From an uncultured Caulobacter sp. (GTDB lineage: Bacteria > Pseudomonadota > Alphaproteobacteria > Caulobacterales > Caulobacteraceae), in NCBI GenBank assembly GCA_937925635.1, contig CALALX010000055.1, positions 1 through 29,121 of the forward strand: a DNA stretch of 29,121 nucleotides. Direction: 5' to 3'. This document shows, piece by piece, positions 21,553 to 29,121 of this stretch. The stretch's first letter is position 1. Every line of letters starts with the position of its first letter. Below the pieces are notes generated by a model, which worked only from the letters and a program-made list of their open reading frames with translations, did not search any database and had not been told where the DNA came from. A program made the translations under genes and the position numbers.

Positions 21553-22203
21553 ATGAAAGCTCTTCCCAACATCATGACCGGCGCCCGCCTGGTCCTCACG
21601 CTGCTGGTCTTCCTGGCGCTGATCGCCCTGATCGTGCCGGCGGTGTTCGAATGGTCGGCCGCGAGCGGCCTGGCGCCGCGCGCCGTGCAGAAAACGCTCT
21701 ACCTGTTCGCCTTCTGGGGCTTCCTGGTCGCGGCCGTGACCGACTTCCTCGATGGCTGGCTGGCCCGCCGGTTCGACGCCACGACCACGCTGGGCGCCAT
21801 CCTCGATCCGATCGCCGACAAGGTGCTTGTCGCCGGGATGATCGTCGCCATTTCGGCCACCGGCCACTGGGTGGTGGCGCTGGCCGGCGGCCTGATCCTG
21901 TTTCGGGAGTTCTCGGTCAGCGCCATGCGCGAAACCCTGGCGCCCAAGGGGCTGAAGCTGCCGGTGACGCTTCTGGCCAAGTGGAAGACCACGCTGCAGC
22001 TGGTCGCCCTGGCCGCGCAGCTGTTCCTGTTCGGCTGGGACCAGATCTGGAACCTGCCGCCGGATCCGGAGCTGTTCCAGCGCGCGGCCACGGCCGCCCA
22101 CATCCTGCTCGGCCTGGCCACGGTCGTGACGGTCTGGACCGGCGTCGAGTACGCGCTGTCGGCCCGCAAGGCGCTGGCGATGGCCTCTGCCGACGGCCGG
22201 TAG
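21553..22203 (+). CDS. pgsA: CDP-diacylglycerol-glycerol-3-phosphate 3-phosphatidyltransferase
   Basis: A 216-residue integral inner-membrane enzyme making phosphatidylglycerol phosphate. The CDP-alcohol phosphatidyltransferase motif is complete: Asp64, Asp67, Gly68, Ala71, Arg72, Gly81, Asp85 and Asp89. Hydrophobic segments at about 10-32, 48-65, 92-110, 140-155 and 180-200 fit a multispan protein. Start ATG 21553 follows a GAGAGA ribosome site. It lies 73 bp after uvrC, and the gap contains a degenerate GTCATCC-type repeat. The synteny uvrC-pgsA is widespread in proteobacteria, which supports both calls. Confidence 0.94.
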   Translation: MKALPNIMTGARLVLTLLVFLALIALIVPAVFEWSAASGLAPRAVQKTLYLFAFWGFLVAAVTDFLDGWLARRFDATTTLGAILDPIADKVLVAGMIVAISATGHWVVALAGGLILFREFSVSAMRETLAPKGLKLPVTLLAKWKTTLQLVALAAQLFLFGWDQIWNLPPDPELFQRAATAAHILLGLATVVTVWTGVEYALSARKALAMASADGR

Positions 22204-22210
22204 CGTCCGC

Positions 22211-22372
22211 CTACTCGGCCGCCAGCAGCAGGGGCGGCGACTCGTCCGGTTCCGCCTCGACGACGTCCGGGTCGGTGGGACCGTGCAGCAGCCAGTCGGT
22301 CGACGCGTCACCCTCCCGGTCGGACCACAGCAGCCGCACGATCACGCCGGCGCCCACGCTTCGTAGAACCAT
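22211..22372 (-). CDS. Hypothetical 53-residue protein
   Basis: An ATG at 22372 preceded by GGGAG opens a 53-codon frame: a short basic/hydrophobic start ('MVLRSVGAGVIVRLLW') and an acidic, Pro-rich end ('TDPDVVEAEPDESPPLLLAAE'). It ends eight bases from the pgsA stop and is convergent with it. No family recognised. The good ribosome site favours a real gene, but its size leaves doubt. Confidence 0.45.
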   Translation of the reverse strand: MVLRSVGAGVIVRLLWSDREGDASTDWLLHGPTDPDVVEAEPDESPPLLLAAE

Positions 22373-22438
22373 TCTCGTCTCCCAGGACCTGGCGCAGGTT
22401 TTGAGAATGACTCGCAATTGTGGTCGTGACAAGGCTGT

Positions 22439-22548
22439 GCGTGCTTCGCGACGCGCTACGCGCTCCTCAGCATGACGAACGTGTTTTGCGTTCCACTGAC
22501 TTGGTCATCCTGAGGAGCGATCCGTCGGGATCGCGTCTCGAAGGACGC
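22439..22548. repeat. Mirror-repeat pair, GTCATCCTGAGGAGCG type
   Basis: Arm 22439-22478 (GCTCCTCAGCATGACGA at its end) is an imperfect reverse complement of arm 22503-22548 (starts GGTCATCCTGAGGAGCG, ends CGAAGGACGC). Each arm has an inner hairpin, for example GCGATCC/GGATCGC near 22518. The right arm ends two bases from the pirin stop codon. Such repeats are frequent in alphaproteobacterial genomes. Confidence 0.75.
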
Positions 22549-22550
22549 AA

Positions 22551-23444
22551 TCAGCTCATCGCGTTCGCCGAAGGAGGATCGCCCGGCAGCGGGATGAACT
22601 CGTCGTGGTCCAGGTCGGGCAGTTTCATCCGCCCGGCCCGCCAGTCGGCCTTGGCCTGCTCGATGCGGTCCTTGCTGGATGAGACGAAGTTCCACTCGAT
22701 GAAGCGCGGCCCGATCGGCTCGCCGCCCAGCAGCATCACGGTGGAGGGCTCCAGCGCCGTGAAGGCGATGGTCTCGCCGGGCGCGAAGACCGCCATCTGG
22801 CCAGCGTGCAGCGCGCGGCCGTCGACCTCTACCGTTCCCCTTGCCACATAAGCGGCCCGCTCGGGATACTCGGCGGGCAGGGCGGCCTTGGCGCCGGCCT
22901 CCAGCTCCCAGTGGACATAGAAGGTGGGCGAGAAGACCGGCACATTCGCCTTGGCGCCGAACGCCTCCCCCGCCACCAGTCGCGCCTTCATCCCGCCGCC
23001 CTCATAGAACGGCAGGTCGTCGTTCCCCTCGTGGTGCGAAAAGGCGGGCGTCGTCTCCTCATGCTCGACCGGCAGGGCCAGCCAGGTTTGGATGCCGTCC
23101 ATCCTCCCGCCGGCTTGTCGCAGGTCCTCGAAGCGTTCGGAATGGGTGATGCCGCTGCCGGCGGTCATCCAGTTCACCTCGCCGGGGCGGATGACGATTT
23201 CCGAGCCCACGCTGTCCCGATGGGTCATCGCCCCCTCGAACAGGTAGCTCAGCGTCGACAGGCCGATGTGCGGATGCGGCCGCACGTCCACTTCGCGGCC
23301 GAAGCCGGGCTGGAAGCTGGCCGGGCCCATGTGGTCGAAGAAGATGAACGGCCCGACAGTCCGCCGCGCGTGCCAGGGCAGCACCCGTCCGACCTCGAAC
23401 CCGCCCAGATCCTTGCGGCGCTGGTCAATGACGAGGTCGATCAT
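22551..23444 (-). CDS. Pirin family protein
   Basis: A 297-residue bicupin of the pirin family. The metal ligands of the N-terminal cupin are present at the positions known from human pirin: His57 and His59 in 'RPHPHIGLSTLSYLFEG' and His101 and Glu103 in 'TAGSGITHSE'. Bacterial pirins have been linked to quercetin-type dioxygenase activity or redox-sensing regulation; which applies here is unknown. I prefer the ATG at 23444 (family start 'MIDLVIDQRRKDLGG', GGAG eight bases upstream) over an in-frame ATG at 23477. Cytoplasmic. No operon partner is close enough to suggest a substrate. Confidence 0.9.
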   Translation of the reverse strand: MIDLVIDQRRKDLGGFEVGRVLPWHARRTVGPFIFFDHMGPASFQPGFGREVDVRPHPHIGLSTLSYLFEGAMTHRDSVGSEIVIRPGEVNWMTAGSGITHSERFEDLRQAGGRMDGIQTWLALPVEHEETTPAFSHHEGNDDLPFYEGGGMKARLVAGEAFGAKANVPVFSPTFYVHWELEAGAKAALPAEYPERAAYVARGTVEVDGRALHAGQMAVFAPGETIAFTALEPSTVMLLGGEPIGPRFIEWNFVSSSKDRIEQAKADWRAGRMKLPDLDHDEFIPLPGDPPSANAMS

Positions 23445-23509
23445 GGCGATGCTCCGTGTCTGGCGAACCTCGACCATGACCGCTCGGAACGCGGAGCGGA
23501 AGGCGTCTG

Positions 23510-24835
23510 CTAGCGGGTCGGCGGCAGGACAGCCCGGAACACGCGGATCGGATCCGGCGTCGGCGTCGCCAGCTTTAGGTCGCCGCCGCGCTCGGCCCAG
23601 CGGGCGTGCCCGATGAAGACGACGCCATTGCCGTGCAGGGTCGCCAGCGTCACATCGTCGACGCCGGGCAGGTTGGCCGCGACCAGCAGCGAGGCTTCCA
23701 CCTCGCGGCAGTCCGATCCGATCCGGAGCAGCATCACCCGCTGCGGCGAGACGCCGTTCTGGGTGACGATGACGGCGAAGGGCTGCGGCGTCGCCCGGCG
23801 CAGTCCGAAGTTGACGTCAGGGGCCCCGACCAGGCCGTCCGTCCCGGCCAGGCCGGCCATCAGGCCCTCGAGCGGGGTGGTCTCTCCGGAGGACAGGTCG
23901 ATCCGGTGCAGGCCGGTGGAATAGTCCGCGACCAGCATCGACCGGTCGCCCGGGCAGATCGCCATGCCCTGGGGCGAGACCATGACGCCGGGCGCGACCA
24001 GCCGCTCCAGCGCCGCGGCGCCGGTCCTTAGCCGCCAGACCCCTCCGCCGACCGAATCCGTCGCATAGACGGTTCCATCTCGGGCCAAGGCGACGTCGCC
24101 GAACTGATGCTTGCCGCCGTCGTCAGGCAGGATCAGCCGCGCCAGGATGCGGCCATCCGCCAGCGACACCTTCAACAGCGCGGTCTTCGCCGGACCAGAC
24201 CCGCCAGGCACATCCTGGCCCCAGGCCTCCGCCGCCCACAGCAGGCCGCGCCCGCGGTCGACGGCCATGCCGAAGATCGCGCCCGTCTCGGCATCGGCCT
24301 TCAGGAAAGGCGACGCCGCGTCGCCCTCCAGCCGCACGATGGTGCGACCGGACACCGTGCTCAGCAGCCAGCCCCTGCCGTCATGCACGACGCTTTCGCC
24401 GATGAACTCCGGATCGCCCGACAGGGTCGCGACGGTCGTGACGTCGCCGAACGGCTTGGCGTTGTCTTCGAAGAGGGGCGCGAACTCACGGTAGGCCGGC
24501 AGTTCGACAAGACCTTTCAGCACCGGGTCTCGGTTCAGGTCCAGCGTCAGGCCCATGCCGGCGTAGAGCTGGACGTTGCGCAGCGCCTCATCGGTCTTGC
24601 CGGCCGCGGCCTGGACGCGCGCCAGTCGGATGTAGGCGCCCGGCACGTCTGGATAGAGGTCGAGCGCTTGCCGAAGGGCGTCCTCGGCCTCGGCCAGCTT
24701 TCCGGCCTGGGCCGCGGCGACGCCTTCCCGTCGCAGCCGCTGGTACTGTTCGAGACGGGTTTCCGGCGCGCCGGCCGCGATCAGGAGGACCGCGGATAGC
24801 GTCGTCAGCAGGACCTTACCCGTGCGGGCTGACAT
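23510..24835 (-). CDS. Exported TPR plus beta-propeller (NHL/SMP-30-like) protein
   Basis: A 441-residue protein. Residues 1-23 are a signal peptide ('VLLTTLSAVLLIAAGA'). Residues about 28-95 are two TPR-like units ('EGVAAAQAGKLAEAEDALRQAL' and 'AYIRLARVQAAAGKTDEALRNV'). Residues about 125-440 look like a six-bladed propeller of the NHL/SMP-30 type with repeated 'GMAVDRGRGLLWAAEAW', 'FGDVALARDGTVYATDS' and 'PQGMAICPGDRSMLVADYS' blades. It is probably periplasmic and binds a ligand or acts as a lactonase-like enzyme; no catalytic set is certain. Its start overlaps the 3' end of the Lrp gene by 20 bases, so it is probably co-transcribed with that regulator. Confidence 0.85.
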   Translation of the reverse strand: MSARTGKVLLTTLSAVLLIAAGAPETRLEQYQRLRREGVAAAQAGKLAEAEDALRQALDLYPDVPGAYIRLARVQAAAGKTDEALRNVQLYAGMGLTLDLNRDPVLKGLVELPAYREFAPLFEDNAKPFGDVTTVATLSGDPEFIGESVVHDGRGWLLSTVSGRTIVRLEGDAASPFLKADAETGAIFGMAVDRGRGLLWAAEAWGQDVPGGSGPAKTALLKVSLADGRILARLILPDDGGKHQFGDVALARDGTVYATDSVGGGVWRLRTGAAALERLVAPGVMVSPQGMAICPGDRSMLVADYSTGLHRIDLSSGETTPLEGLMAGLAGTDGLVGAPDVNFGLRRATPQPFAVIVTQNGVSPQRVMLLRIGSDCREVEASLLVAANLPGVDDVTLATLHGNGVVFIGHARWAERGGDLKLATPTPDPIRVFRAVLPPTR

Positions 24836-25313
24836 AGGGGCTGACCATGCCGAGCGGGACGGCGGTGGTGTTCTTGACGCCCCGGATGACGATCCGGCTC
24901 TCGATGTTGGAGACCAGGCCCAGCGACAGGATCTTGTCGCGCAGGAAGTCGTCGAAGGCGTGCATGTCGCGGGTGACGATGCGCAGTTCGTAGTCGGCGG
25001 CGCCGGTGACCGTCGCGCACTGCGTCACCTCGGCCCATTTGATGACGTTGTTCTCGAACTGCTCGAGGTTCTCCTTGGTCGGCAGCGACAGCTTGACCGT
25101 GCAGTAGACCTCGAAGCCGAGGCCCAGCTGCTCGCGGTCCAGGATGGTGACCCGACGCTGGATGATGCCGGCGTCTTCCAGACGCTTGATCCGCCGCCAG
25201 CACGGGCTGGACGACAGACCCACGCGTTCGGCGATCTCCGCCACCGAGAGGCTGGCGTCATGCTGGATGAGATCGAGAATCTTTGCGTCAACCGCGTCGA
25301 GCTGCTCAGCCAA
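24816..25313 (-). CDS. Lrp/AsnC family transcriptional regulator
   Basis: About 165 residues from the TTG at 25313. The N-terminal helix-turn-helix is 'LSVAEIAERVGLSSSPCWRRIKRLEDAGII' and the C-terminal half is the RAM (amino-acid-sensing) domain with 'GAADYELRIVTRDMHAFDDF'. A GTG at 25364 would add 17 residues; I prefer the TTG because relatives begin just before 'QLDAVDAKILDLI' and a GGGGGA site precedes it, but this is uncertain. It is divergent from the indolepyruvate oxidoreductase, and Lrp-type regulators commonly control neighbouring amino acid catabolic genes, so it likely senses an amino acid (perhaps aromatic) and regulates that gene. Confidence 0.88.
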   Translation of the reverse strand: MAEQLDAVDAKILDLIQHDASLSVAEIAERVGLSSSPCWRRIKRLEDAGIIQRRVTILDREQLGLGFEVYCTVKLSLPTKENLEQFENNVIKWAEVTQCATVTGAADYELRIVTRDMHAFDDFLRDKILSLGLVSNIESRIVIRGVKNTTAVPLGMVSPYVSPHG

Positions 25314-25382
25314 ACCTTTTTCCCCCAAAGACGCGATCCGCGCCCCGATCTTGCCGTAGCGCACCCCTGAGGGGGCACGGCT

Positions 25383-25421
25383 TTGGCAAGCAATTTCGCC
25401 GTGCTTATATGATCTTGCAAG
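25383..25421 (+). promoter_or_regulatory. Promoter of the indolepyruvate oxidoreductase gene with a palindrome
   Basis: TTGGCA (25383-25388), a 17 bp spacer and TATATG (25406-25411) make a good sigma-70-type promoter. CTTGCAAG, an 8 bp palindrome, follows at 25414-25421, at the expected transcription start, and could be an Lrp-type regulator site. Confidence 0.5.
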
Positions 25422-25454
25422 CGGGGAAGCGCGCGACAGAGGAAAGATTTTTCA

Positions 25455-28400
25455 ATGCGGCACCAGGAAGTGACGCTCGACGACAAATATCTGCTCGAAG
25501 ACGGTCGTGCGTTCATCACCGGCGTGCAGGCGTTGATCCGGGTCATGCTCGACCGTCGCCGCCTTGATTCGCGCGATGGGCTGAACACGGCCGGCTACAT
25601 CTCCGGCTATCGCGGCTCGCCGCTCGGCGGCCTGGACCAGCAGGCGGCGCGCGCGGGCAAGGTGCTCAAGGCGCATGAGGTCGTCTTCCAGGAGGGCCTC
25701 AACGAGGATCTCGCGGCCACCGCCGTCTGGGGCAGCCAGCAAGCCAACCTGTTTCCAGGAGCGAAGTACGACGGCGTCAGCGCCATGTGGTACGGCAAGG
25801 CGCCGGGCGTCGACCGCACCGGCGATGTGTTCAAGCACGCCAACTTCGCCGGCGTCATGCCCAAGGGCGGCGTCCTCGCCGTCGCCGGCGACGACCACAA
25901 CTGCAAATCCTCGACCCTGCCCTCGCAGTCGGAGTTCGCCTTCCAGGACTTCGAGATGCCGGTGCTCTCGCCGGCCGACGTCCAGGAGGTGCTCGACTAC
26001 GGCCTTCTGGGCCTCAGCATGTCGCGCTTCAGCGGCCTGTGGGTCGGGCTGATCGCCCTGGCCGACACCATGGACAGCGGCGTCACCATCGACGTCTCGC
26101 TGGACCGCCACCGGATCGTGGTTCCGGAGAACTTCCCGATGCCGCCGGGCGGTCTGCACATTCGCACCAAGGACCAGCCGCTGGAGAAGGAGCTCCGGCT
26201 CCGCAATCACAAGATCCCCGCGGCGCTCGCCTTCGCCCGCGCCAATGGCATCGACCGCGTCGTGCTGGCCTCGCCCCGACCGCGGCTCGGCATCGTCTGC
26301 CAGGGCCAGGCCTACAAGGATGTGCTCGAGGCTTTCCAGGCCATGGGCATCAGCCTCGACGAGGCCGCCGCGCTCGGCGTCTCGATCTACAAGGTCGGCA
26401 TGCCCTGGCCGCTGGAGCCGCAGGGCCTGCGCGCCTTCGCCGCCGGTCTCGAGACCTTGATGGTCATCGAGCACAAGCGCGCCCTGATCGAGCCCCAGGC
26501 CCGCGCCGCCCTCTATGACTTGCCGGCCCACGCCCGCCCGATGGTCATCGGCAAGAAGGACGAGCATGGCCAGCCCCTGATGGAGGAGACCGGCTCCCTG
26601 TCGGTCGCGGCCATCGCGCTGGACCTCTATGACCGCCTCCCGGCCGGGCCGCACAAGGAACGGGCCCAGGGCTACATCGACCGCGTGTCCGCCTCGGGCG
26701 TCGCCGCCGTCAGCCTGGCCGCCGACCAGCAGCGCAAGCCCTTCTTCTGCTCGGGCTGCCCGCACAACACCTCGACCCGGGTGCCGGAGGGCTCGCGCGC
26801 GTTGGCCGGCATCGGCTGCCACTACATGGCCAGCTTCAATGATCCCTCGACCGACCTGAACACCCATATGGGCGGCGAGGGCCTGACCTGGGTCGGCGCG
26901 GCGCCGTTCACGACCGAGAAGCACGTCTTCCAGAACCTCGGCGACGGCACCTACAACCACTCCGGCTCGCTCGCCATCCGGGGCGCGATCGCGGCCAAGG
27001 CCAACATCACCTACAAGCTGCTGTTCAACGACGCGGTCGCCATGACCGGCGGCCAGGCGGCCGAGAGCGGCTTCACCCCGGCCCAGATCACCCGCCAGCT
27101 CGCGGCCGAGGGCGTGAAGAAGACGGTCATCGTCGTCGACGACGTCGCCCGCTACGAGGGCGTCACGGGTCTGGCTCCCGGCGTGGAGATCCACCCCCGC
27201 ACCGACCTGATGAAGGTCCAGCGCCAGCTGCGCGAGACCGAGGGCGTCACGGTCCTGCTCTATGACCAGACCTGCGCCACCGAGAAGCGGCGCCGCCGCA
27301 AGCGCGGACTGATGGCCAAGGCCCCGAGCCGCGTCTTCATCAACCCGTTGGTCTGCGAGGGCTGCGGCGACTGCAGCAAGAAGTCCAACTGCGTCTCGGT
27401 CGAGCCGCTGAACACCGAGTTCGGCCGCAAGCGCAAGATCAACCAGTCGACCTGCAACCAGGACTACAGCTGCGTCGACGGCTTCTGCCCGTCCTTCATC
27501 ACCCTGGAAGGCGCGGAAAACGCCACCAAGGAGAAGATCGCGGCCCTGACCGCAGACTCCACGCCGCTGCCCGAATTCGAACCGCTGGAGGGCGTGCGCC
27601 GCATCGTCTTCACCGGCATCGGCGGGACGGGCGTGACGACCGTCGCCTCGATCCTGGCCATGGCCGCCCACGTTGACGGCCGCGCCGCCAGCGTCGTGGA
27701 CATGACCGGCCTGGCCCAGAAGGGCGGCTCGGTCTTCAGTCACGTGAAGATCGGCGAGACGGAAGACACGGTCGTCGGCGGTCGCGTTCCCGCCGCGGCG
27801 ACCGACGTGCTGATCGCCTGCGACCTGCTGGTCGCCGCCAGTCCCGACGGCCTGGCCCTGTTCAGCAAGAAGGTGACGCGCGCCTATGGCAACGCCGACT
27901 TCTCGCCGACGGCCGACTTCGTGACCAACCGCGACGTCCGCTTCGACACCGCCCAGATGGCTCGCCGCATCACCGCCGCGACGAAGTCCTACGAGTCCTG
28001 CCCTTCGCAGGCCCTGGCCGAACACAAGCTGGGTGACGGCATCTTCGCCAACATGATCATGCTGGGCTTCGTCTGGCAGAAGGGCGTGATCCCGGTCTCC
28101 AGCCGCGCCATCTACCGCGCCATCAAGCTGAACGGCGTCGACTACGAGTCCAACCTTCAGGCGTTCGAGGTGGGCCGGAAGGCCGCCATGGACGACCAGT
28201 TCAAGGGCAAGCCCGAGGACGACGTGGTCACGCCCGAGACCATGCCGCTGGCCGAGCTGATCGCCCGGCGCACGGCCGAGCTGACCGCCTATCAGAACGC
28301 CGCCTGGGCCGATCGCTACGCCGCGCGCATTGCGAAGGTTCGGGCCGCGGAAGCCGCCCTCGGCGGCGAGGCCCTGACCCGCGCGGCGGCCATCAACCTC

Positions 28401-28868
28401 TACAAGCTGATGGCCTACAAGGACGAGTACGAGGTCGCCCGTCTCTACACCGACGGCCGCTTCGCTCAGGAGCTGGCCGGCACGTTCAAGGGCGGCAAGG
28501 CCAGGGTCTGGCTGTCCCCGCCTCTGCTCGCGCCCAAGGGGCCGGACGGCAAGCCGAAGAAGATCGCGCTGGGCGGCTGGATGCTCGACCTGGTGTTCCC
28601 GGTGCTAACGAAGCTGAAGGGCCTGCGCGGCGGTCCGCTGGACATTTTCGGCATGACCGAGGAGCGCAGGATGGAGCGCGGTCTGATCACCTCCTACGAG
28701 GCCCAGCTCGACCGCATCCTGGCCGGCCTGACCGCCGAAAAGCTGCCGCTGGCGGCCCGCATCGCGTCGATCCCCCAGGCCATTCGCGGCTTCGGCCACA
28801 TCAAGGAAGCCTCGGTGAAGACGGCCAAGGCCGACGAGGCGACGCTGTGGGCGGAGTGGGGGGCTTAA
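25455..28868 (+). CDS. Fused indolepyruvate ferredoxin oxidoreductase (alpha-type plus gamma-type)
   Basis: A 1137-residue single-chain enzyme that decarboxylates aryl pyruvates to aryl-acetyl-CoA using thiamine diphosphate and ferredoxin. The N-terminal pyrimidine-binding part ('GYISGYRGSPLGGLDQQ', 'EGLNEDLAATAVWGSQQ') is followed by the TPP-binding part ('GDGTYNHSGSLAIRG' near residue 495, 'LFNDAVAMTGGQ'). Next is an iron-sulfur segment with Cys634, 637, 640, 646, 667, 673 and 678. Then comes the gamma domain ('FTGIGGTGVTTVASILAMAA' near residue 720 and 'GLAQKGGSVFSH'). GAGGAAAG lies before the ATG. Fused forms of this length are known in aerobic proteobacteria for aromatic amino acid breakdown. 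It is divergent from an Lrp regulator 141 bp away. Confidence 0.93.
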   Translation: MRHQEVTLDDKYLLEDGRAFITGVQALIRVMLDRRRLDSRDGLNTAGYISGYRGSPLGGLDQQAARAGKVLKAHEVVFQEGLNEDLAATAVWGSQQANLFPGAKYDGVSAMWYGKAPGVDRTGDVFKHANFAGVMPKGGVLAVAGDDHNCKSSTLPSQSEFAFQDFEMPVLSPADVQEVLDYGLLGLSMSRFSGLWVGLIALADTMDSGVTIDVSLDRHRIVVPENFPMPPGGLHIRTKDQPLEKELRLRNHKIPAALAFARANGIDRVVLASPRPRLGIVCQGQAYKDVLEAFQAMGISLDEAAALGVSIYKVGMPWPLEPQGLRAFAAGLETLMVIEHKRALIEPQARAALYDLPAHARPMVIGKKDEHGQPLMEETGSLSVAAIALDLYDRLPAGPHKERAQGYIDRVSASGVAAVSLAADQQRKPFFCSGCPHNTSTRVPEGSRALAGIGCHYMASFNDPSTDLNTHMGGEGLTWVGAAPFTTEKHVFQNLGDGTYNHSGSLAIRGAIAAKANITYKLLFNDAVAMTGGQAAESGFTPAQITRQLAAEGVKKTVIVVDDVARYEGVTGLAPGVEIHPRTDLMKVQRQLRETEGVTVLLYDQTCATEKRRRRKRGLMAKAPSRVFINPLVCEGCGDCSKKSNCVSVEPLNTEFGRKRKINQSTCNQDYSCVDGFCPSFITLEGAENATKEKIAALTADSTPLPEFEPLEGVRRIVFTGIGGTGVTTVASILAMAAHVDGRAASVVDMTGLAQKGGSVFSHVKIGETEDTVVGGRVPAAATDVLIACDLLVAASPDGLALFSKKVTRAYGNADFSPTADFVTNRDVRFDTAQMARRITAATKSYESCPSQALAEHKLGDGIFANMIMLGFVWQKGVIPVSSRAIYRAIKLNGVDYESNLQAFEVGRKAAMDDQFKGKPEDDVVTPETMPLAELIARRTAELTAYQNAAWADRYAARIAKVRAAEAALGGEALTRAAAINLYKLMAYKDEYEVARLYTDGRFAQELAGTFKGGKARVWLSPPLLAPKGPDGKPKKIALGGWMLDLVFPVLTKLKGLRGGPLDIFGMTEERRMERGLITSYEAQLDRILAGLTAEKLPLAARIASIPQAIRGFGHIKEASVKTAKADEATLWAEWGA

Positions 28869-28894
28869 GCTCCTCGCGAACCTATCCCAAACCT

Positions 28895-28926
28895 CCGCTT
28901 ATCCCGGCGAATGCCGGGATGAGCGG
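28895..28926. terminator. Hairpin between convergent genes
   Basis: A 14 bp stem with one G-T pair, 28895-28908 with 28913-28926, loop GAAT. It sits between the end of the oxidoreductase gene and the end of the leftward TPR gene and can terminate both. The ATCCCGGC/GCCGGGAT core also resembles a common intergenic repeat. Confidence 0.7.
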
Positions 28927-28946
28927 ATTTTGGTGTAGGCGGAAGG

Positions 28947-29121
28947 CTATCGCTTCGCCGCCCGCTCCGCCCTGAACCGCTCCGCCAAGCCTCGATCCCC
29001 AGCCCGCTCGGCCGCCGCGATCAGGGTTAGGTCGATGACGTCGCGCTGCGCGTGGCTGCCGCCGAAGCGGTGGTCGACCTCCTTCGTCCGCCCGAGCGCC
29101 GCGATCGCGCCGCGCCAGTTC
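28947..29121 (-). CDS. C-terminus of a TPR-type protein (5' end off the window)
   Basis: The stop codon is at 28947-28949 and the frame is open to the window edge, giving 57 residues. They include 'VDHRFGGSHAQRDVIDLTLI', then 'AAAERAGDRGLAERFRAERA'. The 'GGSHAQRDV.DLTL..AA.RAG' pattern resembles the closing repeats of the tetratricopeptide TTC38-like family. Function is unknown. The 5' part lies beyond 29121. Confidence 0.6.
   Translation of the reverse strand, partial: NWRGAIAALGRTKEVDHRFGGSHAQRDVIDLTLIAAAERAGDRGLAERFRAERAAKR

Noticed and set aside
6071..22548. CRISPR array
   Set aside because: The repeats are mirror pairs scattered between genes, not regularly spaced direct repeats, and there are no cas genes.
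25452..28025. 857-codon open frame antisense to the oxidoreductase gene
   Set aside because: High GC content keeps antisense frames open. The translation is Ala/Gly/Val/Asp/Arg-rich, matches no family, and lies wholly under a well-supported gene.

Overview
The window looks like a piece of chromosome from a GC-rich alphaproteobacterium. I infer a Caulobacterales relative (Caulobacter/Phenylobacterium type) from the high GC content, the dispersed hairpin repeats, the uvrC-pgsA neighbourhood, the fused indolepyruvate oxidoreductase with a divergent Lrp regulator, and the many acyl-CoA genes. This is inferred from gene content only; no database search was possible.

Left end (1-2602): the repressor-proximal end of a Mu-like transposable prophage. 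A ParB-like gene cut by the window edge and a Ner-like regulator face left. A LexA-fold repressor and a small lipoprotein gene face right. They are followed by repeat-rich non-coding DNA with three similarly spaced candidate transposase-binding repeats and a plausible CA terminus at 2601-2602. The transposase and structural genes would lie left of the window.

Fatty acid and acyl-CoA block (2661-11803): a FadB/FadJ-like hydratase-dehydrogenase (minus) is divergent from an acyl-CoA dehydrogenase (plus), with a PsrA-type box between them. After a DUF4180 gene and a minus-strand exported protein comes a tightly packed operon: an MDR oxidoreductase, a crotonase-fold protein lacking both usual catalytic glutamates, an acyl-CoA dehydrogenase, and an HsaA/DszC-like acyl-CoA dehydrogenase homologue. 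The pathway substrate is unknown.

Centre (12020-18683): an exported protein with tyrosine heptads and a glycine zipper, then a nucleobase catabolism region. An adenine/adenosine deaminase (minus) sits beside a plus-strand URC cluster: URC1 (GTP cyclohydrolase II-like), URC4 (DUF1688) and uracil phosphoribosyltransferase. This matches the core of the URC pyrimidine degradation route described in the yeast Lachancea (Saccharomyces) kluyveri, in which uracil is converted through UMP and ring-opened products. It is the most interesting system in the window. A hairpin terminator lies just before URC1. A canonical enoyl-CoA hydratase follows the cluster.

Right part (18684-29121): a structured but unassigned intergenic stretch, a GFA-family protein, uvrC and pgsA, a tiny minus-strand ORF, a pirin, a TPR/beta-propeller exported protein, an Lrp/AsnC regulator divergent from a 1137-residue fused indolepyruvate ferredoxin oxidoreductase, and the C-terminus of a TPR protein cut by the window edge.

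Several families of short intergenic elements run through the window. Each consists of two hairpins in mirror orientation about 80-165 bp apart overall. Three near-identical 152-155 bp copies sit inside or beside operons.
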